From Planctomycetota bacterium (GTDB taxonomy: Bacteria; Planctomycetota; Phycisphaerae; Sedimentisphaerales; Anaerobacaceae): DNA of 64,000 bases. The stretch spans positions 145,919 to 209,918 of the forward strand of contig VRUL01000004.1 in the NCBI GenBank assembly GCA_019456145.1. The letters are read 5' to 3'. The number at the start of each line of letters is the position of its first letter. The stretch's first letter is position 1. Made by a program: the position numbers and the translations under genes. Below are positions 56,301-64,000 of this stretch, piece by piece. Under the pieces are notes generated by a model. That model was given only the letters and a program-made list of their open reading frames with translations, was not told the DNA's origin and ran no database searches.

Positions 56301-57800
56301 ATGAAATGGTTATTTATATATAAAAAAGCGTTGTTTATCGCCATTGCATTTATGTTGATTGGTCAATCTGCCCTTGCTGCTACTGCGTACGTACCGGTGC
56401 GGATTTCTATTAAGTTTATCCTTAGTTCAGGTGGAAGCCGGCCTGCAAGCGGGAACTTGAACACGGATGCAGAAATCAATGCAGAGTTTGATTGGGGTAA
56501 TACTATATTGACCGATAATTTGAGTGAGCTTCGTTTGGACCTAATAGAGTTTGTGGACCTTTCTGGAGTAAGTCAGCATTATAGTAATGATGCAACCAAC
56601 GCAAATCGAGACGCTCTTCGCGATGATGCAATAGCCGATCCGACGACGTATAAGTGGAGAACCGACGCCATCAACATATACATAAATGGCGGTACTGGTT
56701 CGGCTATAAGCGACTTGCCTCCGGATAATGACATTATCCTGATGAACCAGTGGTGCGGCAATACTCCTTCATGCGTCCTTCATGAACTTGGGCACAGTCT
56801 GAATCTACTGCATACGCATCAGGATGGTGGCGCCGATGGATGTTCCGATACACTCGAAGACAATTCAAGCTGGACCAAGAACCAGATAGCTATAAACGCC
56901 TATGGTAAAACTTACGCCAACTGTACTGCGGCAGAGAAGAACCAGGTAGATTTGGTCTTTAACAATGTCATGTCTTATCACGCCGGTGAACCACAGCTTC
57001 GTCTTTCTTATTGCCAAATGGACAGGACCAGTACTCAGGCAGATAGTGACCGGGGCTGGTTGCTTACAAGAGAGCCGGTCTATGTTGACAGCGCTTATAC
57101 AGGCAGTGAGTCAGGCAGATTTCCAACCCCCTACAAAACATTGCAGTCAGCTATAAACGCGGGATTGTCCGGTAAGGCGGTAGTGCTACAGCAGGGAAGT
57201 TATACGGCACCGACCAGTCCTATTTCGGATTCTTCCTACATTGTAACGCGCTTCGGCACTTCTACTGTTGGCCAGGGCTGCTTGCTTTATTCACTGCCGG
57301 TGGACATGGAGAAATCGAAGATTCCGCAAGTCAGTAATGCGATCAAGGCCGTGCAGTCTGAGGACACAGCAGCCAGAAAGGTAATGAGAGGCGCTAAAGC
57401 GGCTGCGAAAATGGTTGGTACGAAAGGGACGGAACAGGCCGAACAGGATAAATCGTCAATGATGGAAAATGCAGAGCTAACAAGAAAACTACACGAGGAT
57501 AATGCTATTGGTCACCTGCTGTATGCAGAGGTATTCGCGACCGGAAAAGAAAAGATAGCGATTCAGCTTGAGCTTGCGCAACGGTATAAGTATTCAAGGA
57601 ACTGTACTGAAGCTGTTGGCTTTTTCATACTGGTGGCAGATAATACGACACAGCCCCACCTTCGTGCAAGAGCTCTCTATGAAGCGGATAACTGCCGGAA
57701 GTTGATCGAAAGGAGTCAGAAGGGGGCTGTTTCAAAACAGCGGGAAAAGAATGCCAACAAACAGAGGGAGCTTAAAGAGGACGAACAAATCGAAGAATAA
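56301..57800 (+). CDS. Secreted metzincin-type zinc metalloprotease
   Basis: A 499-residue exported protein: signal MKWLFIYKKALFIAIAFMLI...ALA. The zinc site HELGHSLNLLH (His161, Glu162, His165, His171) and the Met-turn segment NNVMSYH mark a metzincin, perhaps M43-like. The usual Gly of HExxHxxGxxH is Asn. A short segment after the catalytic domain (DSAYTGSESGRF, PYKTLQSAINAG, VVLQQGSY) looks like the first rung of a beta-helix, then the chain turns into a helical, Lys/Glu-rich C-terminus ending in a coiled coil. It follows the tail-fibre-like gene after 47 bases with an aaaggagg site, so they are probably co-transcribed. Confidence 0.8.
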   Translation: MKWLFIYKKALFIAIAFMLIGQSALAATAYVPVRISIKFILSSGGSRPASGNLNTDAEINAEFDWGNTILTDNLSELRLDLIEFVDLSGVSQHYSNDATNANRDALRDDAIADPTTYKWRTDAINIYINGGTGSAISDLPPDNDIILMNQWCGNTPSCVLHELGHSLNLLHTHQDGGADGCSDTLEDNSSWTKNQIAINAYGKTYANCTAAEKNQVDLVFNNVMSYHAGEPQLRLSYCQMDRTSTQADSDRGWLLTREPVYVDSAYTGSESGRFPTPYKTLQSAINAGLSGKAVVLQQGSYTAPTSPISDSSYIVTRFGTSTVGQGCLLYSLPVDMEKSKIPQVSNAIKAVQSEDTAARKVMRGAKAAAKMVGTKGTEQAEQDKSSMMENAELTRKLHEDNAIGHLLYAEVFATGKEKIAIQLELAQRYKYSRNCTEAVGFFILVADNTTQPHLRARALYEADNCRKLIERSQKGAVSKQREKNANKQRELKEDEQIEE

Positions 57801-57913
57801 CAATTGGATCAAGAGAGTATAAAGGATGTTGTCTCTGGAGAACAAGTTCTATAACCTTTTGTTTGTGTGTCAGGCTATGAAAGCCCGACTATTGACATAA
57901 AGGAGGTGTACCA

Positions 57914-58345
57914 ATGATACAAATTGGTTTGGATAAAAAGATTTGGTATGTGAATGTTGTAGTTTTGGGCATCTGCCTTTCACTTGTTTCGAACACTCTT
58001 GCTCAAAGCGGCGGATCGTACGAATTGAGTTGGAGCACAATTGACGGCGGCGGTGGGCGAAGCAGCGGTGGGCAATATACGCTTCTTGGCACAATCGGTC
58101 AGCCGGATGCTGCCTACTCGGCCGACGGGGATTTCGAGCTGTTAGGCGGCTTTTTGCCGGGAGGGCCTTTATGCTTTGTTAACTTCGACCACTTTGCAAG
58201 ATTCGCCCAATACTGGCTGGAAACAGGAACAGGGCTGTCCGCTGACCTCTACGAGGACGAGGATAATAAGGTAAACGGGCTTGATTTGGGAGTCTTTATT
58301 GATGAATGGCTCTGTTACTGCCCGGCGGGATGGCCGTTAAAATAA
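57914..58345 (+). CDS. Small secreted protein with dockerin-like tail
   Basis: A 143-residue exported protein. The signal peptide ends NTLAQ, followed by SYELSWSTIDGGGGRSSGG and YTLLGTIGQPDAA, a short beta motif common in planctomycete secreted proteins. The C-terminus (VNFDHFARFAQYWLETGTG, NGLDLGVFIDEWL) is a pair of dockerin-like helices with weak calcium loops. Strong ribosome-binding site aaggaggtg. Function unknown; it may be a minimal dockerin-bearing exported peptide. Confidence 0.75.
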   Translation: MIQIGLDKKIWYVNVVVLGICLSLVSNTLAQSGGSYELSWSTIDGGGGRSSGGQYTLLGTIGQPDAAYSADGDFELLGGFLPGGPLCFVNFDHFARFAQYWLETGTGLSADLYEDEDNKVNGLDLGVFIDEWLCYCPAGWPLK

Positions 58346-58347
58346 GA

Positions 58348-58566
58348 GTAAAAACGAGACTGTAGCAAGATTACAGAGTATGCTGTTTGGTGGGCATATG
58401 TTGCTTGCAGCTGAATCGTGGCATAAACCCAAGTTTAATGCTTGGATCCGCTGAAACAGAAACCCGGCAGGTGTTATTAGCTAAGTTAGATGCTGTATAA
58501 GTCATTGTATTCAAACGCCTTACATATTATTTGCTCTGTAAAGCTACTACAGTCTCGTAAAAACGA
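58348..58566. mobile_element. MITE-like element 1 with long terminal inverted repeats
   Basis: The 25-base arms at 58354-58378 (starting acgagactgtag) and 58534-58558 are inverted copies with five mismatches. The outer flanks carry an identical 10-mer gtaaaaacga at 58348-58357 and 58557-58566 that overlaps the arm ends and may be a target duplication. The interior has no gene. It could instead be a structured RNA, since the arms would form a closing stem. Confidence 0.5.
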
Positions 58567-58594
58567 TAAATAAAGAAAGACAAAACAGTGCAAT

Positions 58595-58776
58595 TAAGAG
58601 CTTATCCGAATAACCGGGTCGTTATGAGGACGAGCGAAAAGTTCGAGGCCAAGGCGGCAGGCCAAAAATGCTCGGAGGCGTGGTTTTTTCCACGTTGAGA
58701 ACGTTTTTGGCCGACAACGCAGGCATCGGGCTTTGCAGCCGGCCGCAATAGAGCGGGTTATTTGGATAGGCTCTAA
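58595..58776. mobile_element. MITE-like element 2 (IS5/IS1031-type ends)
   Basis: Terminal inverted repeats of about 23 bases (gagcttatccgaataaccgg at 58598 and the complement of the segment ending at 58773) differ at about four positions. The element of 176 bases is flanked on both sides by TAA, matching the 3-base TNA duplication of the IS1031 group of IS5. The interior holds nested palindromes (cgtggttttttccacg; ggccaaaaa with tttttggcc) and no gene. It is most likely a non-autonomous derivative of an IS5-family element. Confidence 0.65.
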
Positions 58777-58800
58777 GTCCACACATTTGACGTAATTTTG

Positions 58801-58829
58801 TTGACTTTTGCACTTGGATGTGGTATATA
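58801..58829 (+). promoter_or_regulatory. Promoter of the 6S-like RNA candidate
   Basis: TTGACT, 17 bases, TATATA. No protein-coding frame with a ribosome-binding site follows before the terminator at 59046. Confidence 0.7.
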
Positions 58830-58835
58830 TAAATG

Positions 58836-59074
58836 TTGTAGGTTATTCTCTACGATGTTGTTGGTATAGAAAGTGTTATTTGAAAAAACCGATACACCCA
58901 ACTCAGGGAAACCAGGTCTTGATGGCTCGGACATGCCTACTCGATAGGACTTTCGGACACAAGCTACGGTTGCCCACGTGGAAATAATGGGTTTTTCTTC
59001 AAAAGCTTTCTTACCAAATCTGTGGAGGAAAGCCCGCAATTTATAAAAGGCCTGTGCATGCAGGCCTTTTTTTT
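58836..59074 (+). ncRNA. Candidate rod-shaped small RNA, 6S-like
   Basis: A transcript of about 238 bases is predicted between a strong promoter and a strong terminator. Its 5' and 3' halves pair over a long distance: ctctac with gtggag, ttggtatagaaag with ctttcttaccaa (12 pairs, one bulge), ttgaaaaaacc with gggtttttcttcaa, and ccaactcagggaaacc with ggttgcccacgtgg. These stems are separated by small internal loops, and a terminal region contains cctactcgatagg. A long, interrupted hairpin of this size with its own promoter and terminator is what 6S RNA looks like. I cannot identify conserved 6S sequence with certainty. Confidence 0.5.
59046..59074 (+). terminator. Rho-independent terminator of the 6S-like RNA
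   Basis: Perfect 9-bp stem aaaggcctg/caggccttt with a 6-base loop and a run of eight T. Confidence 0.85.
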
Positions 59075-59226
59075 CGCACTTTCAGTCCACGACTATACTG
59101 GATATTTCGCGGGATTTTGCAAAGGTTTTATCCGCCATTTATTTCGCGTCTTTTTTGTTGTGTTTTCTGCCCCTATTTAGGCACGAAAGTGCAGGTTTTG
59201 CGACCCTGAAATATATTATTTTTTCC

Positions 59227-59254
59227 TTGAAATTTAGAGAAAATATGTTATGTT
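59227..59254 (+). promoter_or_regulatory. Possible promoter for the small ORF and 1113-residue protein
   Basis: TTGAAA, 16 bases, TATGTT. The leader then runs about 100 bases to the small ORF at 59360. Confidence 0.4.
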
Positions 59255-59359
59255 GTTTATATGTGTTTTTCGGCTGTCCAAGCGGAAGATAGCTAAAATG
59301 CGTTTCTTTTAGCACTCCCCTGAATAGCCCTGAGATTATAATTCAAAGGAGGTTCGGAC

Positions 59360-59446
59360 ATGCAATTGCTTTTGTTTAAGTCTTTGCACGCCATAGAGCG
59401 GAATCCCTCCGCAATAAAAACCAACCATTTTTCAAGAGGGAGATAA
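59360..59446 (+). CDS. Small upstream ORF (28 residues)
   Basis: ATG 59360 follows an excellent aaaggagg site at seven bases. The frame encodes MQLLLFKSLHAIERNPSAIK plus eight residues and stops at 59444-59446, two bases before the next ATG. The ribosome-binding site of the next gene (gagggag) lies inside its last codons, so translation of the two may be coupled. It may be a leader peptide; no homology is recognised. Confidence 0.45.
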   Translation: MQLLLFKSLHAIERNPSAIKTNHFSRGR

Positions 59447-59448
59447 AA

Positions 59449-62400
59449 ATGAAAACGCCAAAAATCATGCTGATAATCTTTGTGTCGATGTTATCTGTCG
59501 GATCAGCAACCGGTGCGAATTTCACTTTGTCTGACGATGGCCTGATGGCCCTTGACTGGGTTATGGGGAACCGCACGGCGATTCTGCTTGAGAAAACAAA
59601 TGTCCCGGGGCTTGGTGTCAGGTTTGTGATCAAATATCAAGGTAACGAGCCGCAGGATCAAGGATTTCGTTATGTTTCTCATGAGGACTACGGTGGAGGC
59701 TTATTGACAGGGATAGACGTAAGCATGTACGATTATTATCAACTAAAATTTACTCTGCTCTCCATTTATAGTAGTACGAACCCAGATCCCGGAGCCGTGC
59801 TGGGAGTCGGCGCGTTGATTGGCCCTTATGATGATCATTCGTCTGCGTATGACCCGGAAGGATTAGATTTCGATCCGGGCCCCGATTACGGTACTACCGC
59901 GATTTCATCGACCCCGGTCCGTCTCGATAATACGCCTTCTCTGCTTGGCTTCGTCGCTTATCTGCCGTGGTTGGATCAGTGGAGTCCGTCGGGAACGGTA
60001 GTGACGATTTTGGTAGAAGCCGTTCCCGGTGCTGTGGCTATCCCCGACTTGCACAAAATATACTATGTTGATGTGGACATGGGTATCGTGGGTGACGGCA
60101 GCAGTTGGGCCGATGCTTACAATGATCTCCAGGACGCTCTGGCTATCGCCGAAAGCGGCGATGAAATCCGCGTCGCCCAGGGCATTTACAAGCCGACCGG
60201 ATACGTCCCACCGCCGCCTCCGCCACCACCACCACCGGGGGGGGATATTAATGGCCAGGAAGCAGAATTAACGGCTGGCGACCGCACAGCCACGTTCCAG
60301 CTTATAAACGGCGTTGCTATTAAGGGCGGCTATGCTGGCTTTGGTGAACCCAACGCGGATGCACGGGATATCAAGCTGTACGAAACTATTCTTAGCGGTG
60401 ACATTGCTGGTGATGATGGGCCTGACTTTGCCAACAACAGCGAGAACAGCTACCACGTTGTAACCAGCCACTATGCCGACGAGAATACCGTTTTAGATGG
60501 CTTTACAATTATCGGGGGAAACGCCGATGGTGAGCGCTGGCTTCCAGACAGCTTTGGCGGTGCAATATACAGCTATAGAAGTAGCCCTGTAATTAGAAAT
60601 TGCACTTTCCACTTAAATGTAGCAGGTTACTTCGGGGGTGCAATGTACATCCACGGAGGTCGCCCAACGCTACTGAACTGTACTTTCATTGACAACAAAG
60701 GGGATTTCGGTGGCGCAATGAACATTTACAATACTGAAGCTGTGCTTAGAAACTGTGTCTTCAAAGGAAACGTTTCGGTGTATGAACATGGACGCAGTGG
60801 TGCGATTCATAATATTTTGGCTAGTCCAATCATAATCAACTGTCTGTTCAGAATGAACTCTGCCAGATACGGTGGTGCGATAACCAACGTCGACAGCAAA
60901 CCAGTATTTATTAATTGTTTGTTTAACGCAAATTTGGCATCGTCAGTGGGCATATTTGGAAAAGGCGGCGCGTTAGCCAACTGGCGCAGCAGTCCGATAC
61001 TCACCGACTGCACTATCAGCGGAAATTCGGCAATCTCCGGCGGCGGGATTTACAACAAGGAGAGCAGCGCGACGCTGACTAACTGCATCCTGTGGGGTAA
61101 TGGGCCGAATGAGATTTTTAATGATGCGTTAAGCTCAACCACCGTTACATATAGCGACGTCCAGGGTGGCTGGCCGGGCGAAGGGAACATTGACGTTGAT
61201 CCCTGTTTCGTTGAGCCCGAATATTTTGGCCCAATCGCTTACTGGAAGTTCGACGAAGCCAGCGGAACAACTGCGTATGATTCGGCCGGCTTCAATCACG
61301 GTACTGTCTATGGAGCACAATGGACCAGCGGCCAGGTCGACAGTGCATTGGATTTTGACGGCATGAACGATTACGTTGATATTCCCTATGATTCGAGTTT
61401 GGATATCGATGCTTCAGAGGGAATTACCTTATCGGTCTGGATTAAGTTGAATTCTTACCCGGGTACCCTTAATCAAGGACCTATATTTGGACTCTATGAT
61501 AGTACTGGTGCGGGAACAAAAAATTACTTATCTATTATGAAATCCAACTATGGTAATGTCATCTCCTGGGATCAGTGGCCCAAAACGTCGTATGGGTGGA
61601 TAGAATCCATAAAACCTGATTTGGATACATGGTACCATGTCACAGTAGTTGAAGATTCATCTTACAGGGCAATTTATATTAATGGCTCTTTAGATGCATC
61701 AGATAATACACCCGAATCTTACGAAGGAAATCCTCCAGATACAATAAGAATAGGTTGCAGGGCTGATGATTGGGCACCCTTCTACTTCGACGGCACCATC
61801 GATGAAGTTGTAGTCTACAATATAGTTTTGTCGGCCGATGATATCCAGCAGCATTATCTCAGCGGATTAAACGGACAGGCTTACCCGCCCGTGCGCGACT
61901 ATCATCTGCTCCCCGGTTCACCCTGCATAAACGCCGGGGACCCTAATTATGTACCTGAACCTAACGAAACAGACTTGGACGGCAATCCGCGCGTAATCGG
62001 CGGCCGCATCGATATGGGCGCTTACGAGCTTCAAAACACGTCGCCTGTTGCAAATGCTGGCCCTGACCAGGTTGTCGAATGTGCGTGTAATACAGGAGAG
62101 GGCACAAAGGTTACGCTGGACGGCAACGGTTCTTACGATGCCGATGGTGACCCGCTAACCTTTACCTGGAGCGGTTCTTTCGTTGGGAGTCCTGCGCAAG
62201 GGGCTGCGCCGACCGTCACATTAGAAGATGGCTGCCCGGATAACTATGTAATTACACTGGTTGTTAACGATGGAATAGATGACTCCGAGCCTAACGATGT
62301 TGTGATAACCGTTGTGGACACGACACCGCCTGATTTTGAGCTATCGGTCAACCCAACGATGCTTTGGCCTCCTGACCATAAAATGTACGAGATTACGCCG

Positions 62401-62790
62401 AGATGGACGGTTAGCGACAAATGCGATGCAACGCCTGACGTGATGCTGGTAAGCATCGCAATGAGCGAGGCTGATAACATACCAGGCGGTGGAAATACGA
62501 GCGATGATATTCAAATAGGCGAGGACGGCTCTATCTATCTAAGGGCCGAACGAAGCGGGACCACCGATGACAGGATTTACACTATAACCTACCAGGCGGT
62601 CGATGATTCCGGAAACGCTGCGGTTCGCAGCACAATCGTGAGCATTCCACATGACTTTAAGGTCTTAGCGAGAATTGCCGCCCGATGGCTTTGGACGAAT
62701 CCGGCAGGCAGGATTCCCGAAGACCTTAACGGTGATGGGATCGTGAATCTCGCAGACTTTGCCAGGTTTGCGGAAAACTGGATAAAATAG
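59449..62790 (+). CDS. Secreted beta-helix / LamG / PKD-like protein with dockerin tail
   Basis: A 1113-residue exported protein with signal MKTPKIMLIIFVSMLSVGSA. Residues 20-205 form an unassigned beta domain. A beta-helix follows, opening YYVDVDMGIVGDGSSWADAY and with rungs such as NCTFHLNVAGYFGGAMYIHG, interrupted early by a run of ten prolines near residues 252-262. Residues about 595-800 are a LamG/concanavalin-like domain (AYWKFDEASGTTAYDS, LDFDGMNDYVDIPYDSSLDI, GTIDEVVVYN). Then come a Gly/Asp-rich Ig/PKD-like domain (VTLDGNGSYDADGDPLTFTW), a further Ig-like unit and a dockerin-like end (DLNGDGIVNLADFARFAENW). It is probably carbohydrate-binding or carbohydrate-active; no enzymatic site is evident. 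Confidence 0.83.
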   Translation: MKTPKIMLIIFVSMLSVGSATGANFTLSDDGLMALDWVMGNRTAILLEKTNVPGLGVRFVIKYQGNEPQDQGFRYVSHEDYGGGLLTGIDVSMYDYYQLKFTLLSIYSSTNPDPGAVLGVGALIGPYDDHSSAYDPEGLDFDPGPDYGTTAISSTPVRLDNTPSLLGFVAYLPWLDQWSPSGTVVTILVEAVPGAVAIPDLHKIYYVDVDMGIVGDGSSWADAYNDLQDALAIAESGDEIRVAQGIYKPTGYVPPPPPPPPPPGGDINGQEAELTAGDRTATFQLINGVAIKGGYAGFGEPNADARDIKLYETILSGDIAGDDGPDFANNSENSYHVVTSHYADENTVLDGFTIIGGNADGERWLPDSFGGAIYSYRSSPVIRNCTFHLNVAGYFGGAMYIHGGRPTLLNCTFIDNKGDFGGAMNIYNTEAVLRNCVFKGNVSVYEHGRSGAIHNILASPIIINCLFRMNSARYGGAITNVDSKPVFINCLFNANLASSVGIFGKGGALANWRSSPILTDCTISGNSAISGGGIYNKESSATLTNCILWGNGPNEIFNDALSSTTVTYSDVQGGWPGEGNIDVDPCFVEPEYFGPIAYWKFDEASGTTAYDSAGFNHGTVYGAQWTSGQVDSALDFDGMNDYVDIPYDSSLDIDASEGITLSVWIKLNSYPGTLNQGPIFGLYDSTGAGTKNYLSIMKSNYGNVISWDQWPKTSYGWIESIKPDLDTWYHVTVVEDSSYRAIYINGSLDASDNTPESYEGNPPDTIRIGCRADDWAPFYFDGTIDEVVVYNIVLSADDIQQHYLSGLNGQAYPPVRDYHLLPGSPCINAGDPNYVPEPNETDLDGNPRVIGGRIDMGAYELQNTSPVANAGPDQVVECACNTGEGTKVTLDGNGSYDADGDPLTFTWSGSFVGSPAQGAAPTVTLEDGCPDNYVITLVVNDGIDDSEPNDVVITVVDTTPPDFELSVNPTMLWPPDHKMYEITPRWTVSDKCDATPDVMLVSIAMSEADNIPGGGNTSDDIQIGEDGSIYLRAERSGTTDDRIYTITYQAVDDSGNAAVRSTIVSIPHDFKVLARIAARWLWTNPAGRIPEDLNGDGIVNLADFARFAENWIK

Positions 62791-63221
62791 TCTGTTGCGG
62801 ATTGCAAAGTTTAACTTCGGATATGGGTGATGTCTTTATACAAGAGGCCGTGAGCGTTACGCTTGCGGCCTTTTGTATTAGTATGGATTTAACGTAAATA
62901 TCTTACGTCTTTCTTGAATCTTCTAATCGCACATCGGCCTGCCTGTTTGTACGGTATAGGTGAGCCAACTGCCAAAAAATGGCATATTTAAGAGAGTATG
63001 AAATATTCGGACTCTAATGCCGAACAATATAGGACCATCAAAATCACACAAATACCTCGATCCGCCAACACATGACAAAACTAACATTTCCTTTGTTTTT
63101 TGGATTTAAGCTAAAGAATAGATTTGTCGATTAAACAGGGGCAGATGAATAATTTTTCTCTGCAGCTTAAGATATTCCCTATTATTTACTGCCATTAGAC
63201 CTATCTTTTGGAGAGACAAGA
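62791..63221. other. Intergenic region before the glucan phosphorylase gene
   Basis: 431 bases. The first part holds a terminator at 62840-62876. The rest is A/T-rich, with no gene, repeat or clear promoter that I can support. Confidence 0.5.
62840..62876 (+). terminator. Rho-independent terminator after the beta-helix/LamG gene
   Basis: acaagaggccgtgagc pairs with gcttgcggccttttgt, forming a 16-bp stem with a few wobble positions, followed by a T-rich tract. Confidence 0.75.
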
Positions 63222-64000
63222 ATGCCAAAGGTGCGCAACTTTATGGTTTTACCAACACTGCCGGAGTCTTTGAAGGACCTTGAGACTATCGCTAAGAATA
63301 TGTTTTGGTCCTGGAATCCTGAGTTTGTAGACCTGTTCAAACGTATTGACAGTAACTTATGGACAACTTGTGGTCATAATCCGGTCAAGTTCCTTTGTAG
63401 CGTTTCCCATGATTCATTTAAAGCTTTAGCGGAAAATGAAGGTTTTCTGTGCCAGTTAAAGCAGGCTGCCGAAAAGCTCAAATCATATCTTGATGCCAAG
63501 ACATGGTATGAGAAAGTCTGCTCAAAACATACTAAACCGCTTATTGCGTATTTTAGTGCAGAGTTTGGGCTTCATGAATGCCTGCCTATTTATGCCGGCG
63601 GCCTGGGGATCCTGGCAGGTGACCACCTAAAGAGCGCTTCGGACCTCGGAGTTCCAATAGTCGGAGTGGGACTTCTGTATCATAAAGGTTATTTCCGCCA
63701 GCATTTGAATATTGATGGTTGGCAGCAGGAAGTATACATCGATAATGACTTCTATAATATGCCCATCGAGCTGATTCGCAAAAAAAATGGTGAGCCCTTG
63801 ACGATTGGCGTTGATTTTCCCGGCAGATGCGTCTCTGTCCAGATTTGGTGCGCTTCGGTTGGCAGGGTAAAATTATATTTGCTTGATACAAACTTAGAGC
63901 CCAATTCGTCTGTGGACCGTCTGATTACCGCAAGTCTTTATGGCGGCGACAGTGAGTTGCGAATTCGCCAGGAGATTATATTGGGAATCGGGGGTTTAAG
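63222..64000 (+). CDS. glgP: Alpha-glucan phosphorylase, N-terminal part (gene runs off the window)
   Basis: The frame from ATG 63222 stays open to the window end (259 codons). It begins MPKVRNFMVLPTLPESLKDL and continues IAKNMFWSWNPEFVDLFKRI, the DUF3417-type N-terminus of short alpha-glucan phosphorylases. The glycogen-phosphorylase fold follows: IAYFSAEFGLHECLPIYAGG, LGILAGDHLKSASDLGVPIV and GVGLLYHKGYFRQ. The enzyme releases glucose-1-phosphate from glycogen or maltodextrin using PLP; the PLP-lysine region lies beyond the window. ggagag nine bases upstream is the ribosome-binding site. Confidence 0.92.
   Translation, partial: MPKVRNFMVLPTLPESLKDLETIAKNMFWSWNPEFVDLFKRIDSNLWTTCGHNPVKFLCSVSHDSFKALAENEGFLCQLKQAAEKLKSYLDAKTWYEKVCSKHTKPLIAYFSAEFGLHECLPIYAGGLGILAGDHLKSASDLGVPIVGVGLLYHKGYFRQHLNIDGWQQEVYIDNDFYNMPIELIRKKNGEPLTIGVDFPGRCVSVQIWCASVGRVKLYLLDTNLEPNSSVDRLITASLYGGDSELRIRQEIILGIGGL

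Noticed and set aside
1-64000. CRISPR array or tRNA/rRNA genes
   Set aside because: No regularly spaced direct repeats and no cloverleaf or rRNA-like sequence were recognised on either strand. The tandem repeats present are protein-coding.

Overview
The window looks like chromosomal DNA of an anaerobic planctomycete, most likely of class Phycisphaerae (Sedimentisphaerales-like). This is inferred from several features: very large secreted right-handed beta-helix proteins, repeated dockerin-like EF-hand tails of the form DLNGDGIVNLADFARFAENW, an exosortase/EPS locus, a pyruvate:ferredoxin oxidoreductase, and frequent DPN tripeptides. No rRNA, tRNA or CRISPR array was seen.

Layout. 1-15735 is the 3' part of a giant secreted protein of more than 5200 residues. 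It is built from six repeats of [InlB-like domain, beta-helix, fixed closing block]. A complete subtilisin-like protease sits inside one repeat and a von Willebrand A domain inside another. 15785-22590 (minus strand) carries aroC (divergent), a tyrosine-recombinase remnant, greA, a cysD remnant, aroA, a lamin-tail secreted protein and an S8 protease homologue lacking its catalytic Asp. 22799-28296 is a pyrimidine operon (pyrR, pyrB, pyrC, then a NYN-domain nuclease-like gene) interrupted by two AT-rich orphan genes. 28521-32969 holds nifJ (PFOR) and a lipoprotein. 32970-33743 is a non-coding stretch with a GspG remnant, a palindromic repeat and a structured leader. 33744-45713 is an exopolysaccharide/exosortase cluster: Wza-like export lipoprotein, exosortase, EpsI-like protein, a 1618-residue TPR protein, a Wzz/BY-kinase fusion and a nucleotide-sugar epimerase.

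45804-51810 (minus strand) is the most unusual region. Two adjacent paralogous FtsZ/tubulin-superfamily GTPases occur here, and one is fused to the C-terminal AAA+ lid and Fis-type DNA-binding helix-turn-helix of a sigma-54 activator. Upstream on the same strand are a PEGA lipoprotein, a Ycf46-like AAA+ ATPase and a VOC-fold lipoprotein. 52144-54159 is pheT, lacking the usual tRNA-binding OB domain. 54409-62790 holds four secreted protein genes. Between them lie two back-to-back MITE-like elements and a strong candidate for a rod-shaped 6S-like RNA with its own promoter and terminator. The window ends inside an alpha-glucan phosphorylase gene (63222-).

How the genes fit together. Housekeeping biosynthesis (shikimate, pyrimidine, Phe-tRNA) and anaerobic pyruvate metabolism are interleaved with surface and secretion functions. 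The three gene remnants, the dispersed AT-rich palindromic repeats (one in frame inside nifJ) and the MITEs point to a plastic chromosome. Many genes have recognisable sigma-70-type promoters with 17-bp spacing, and these were used to choose several start codons. All functional calls are from reading the sequence; no database search was run.
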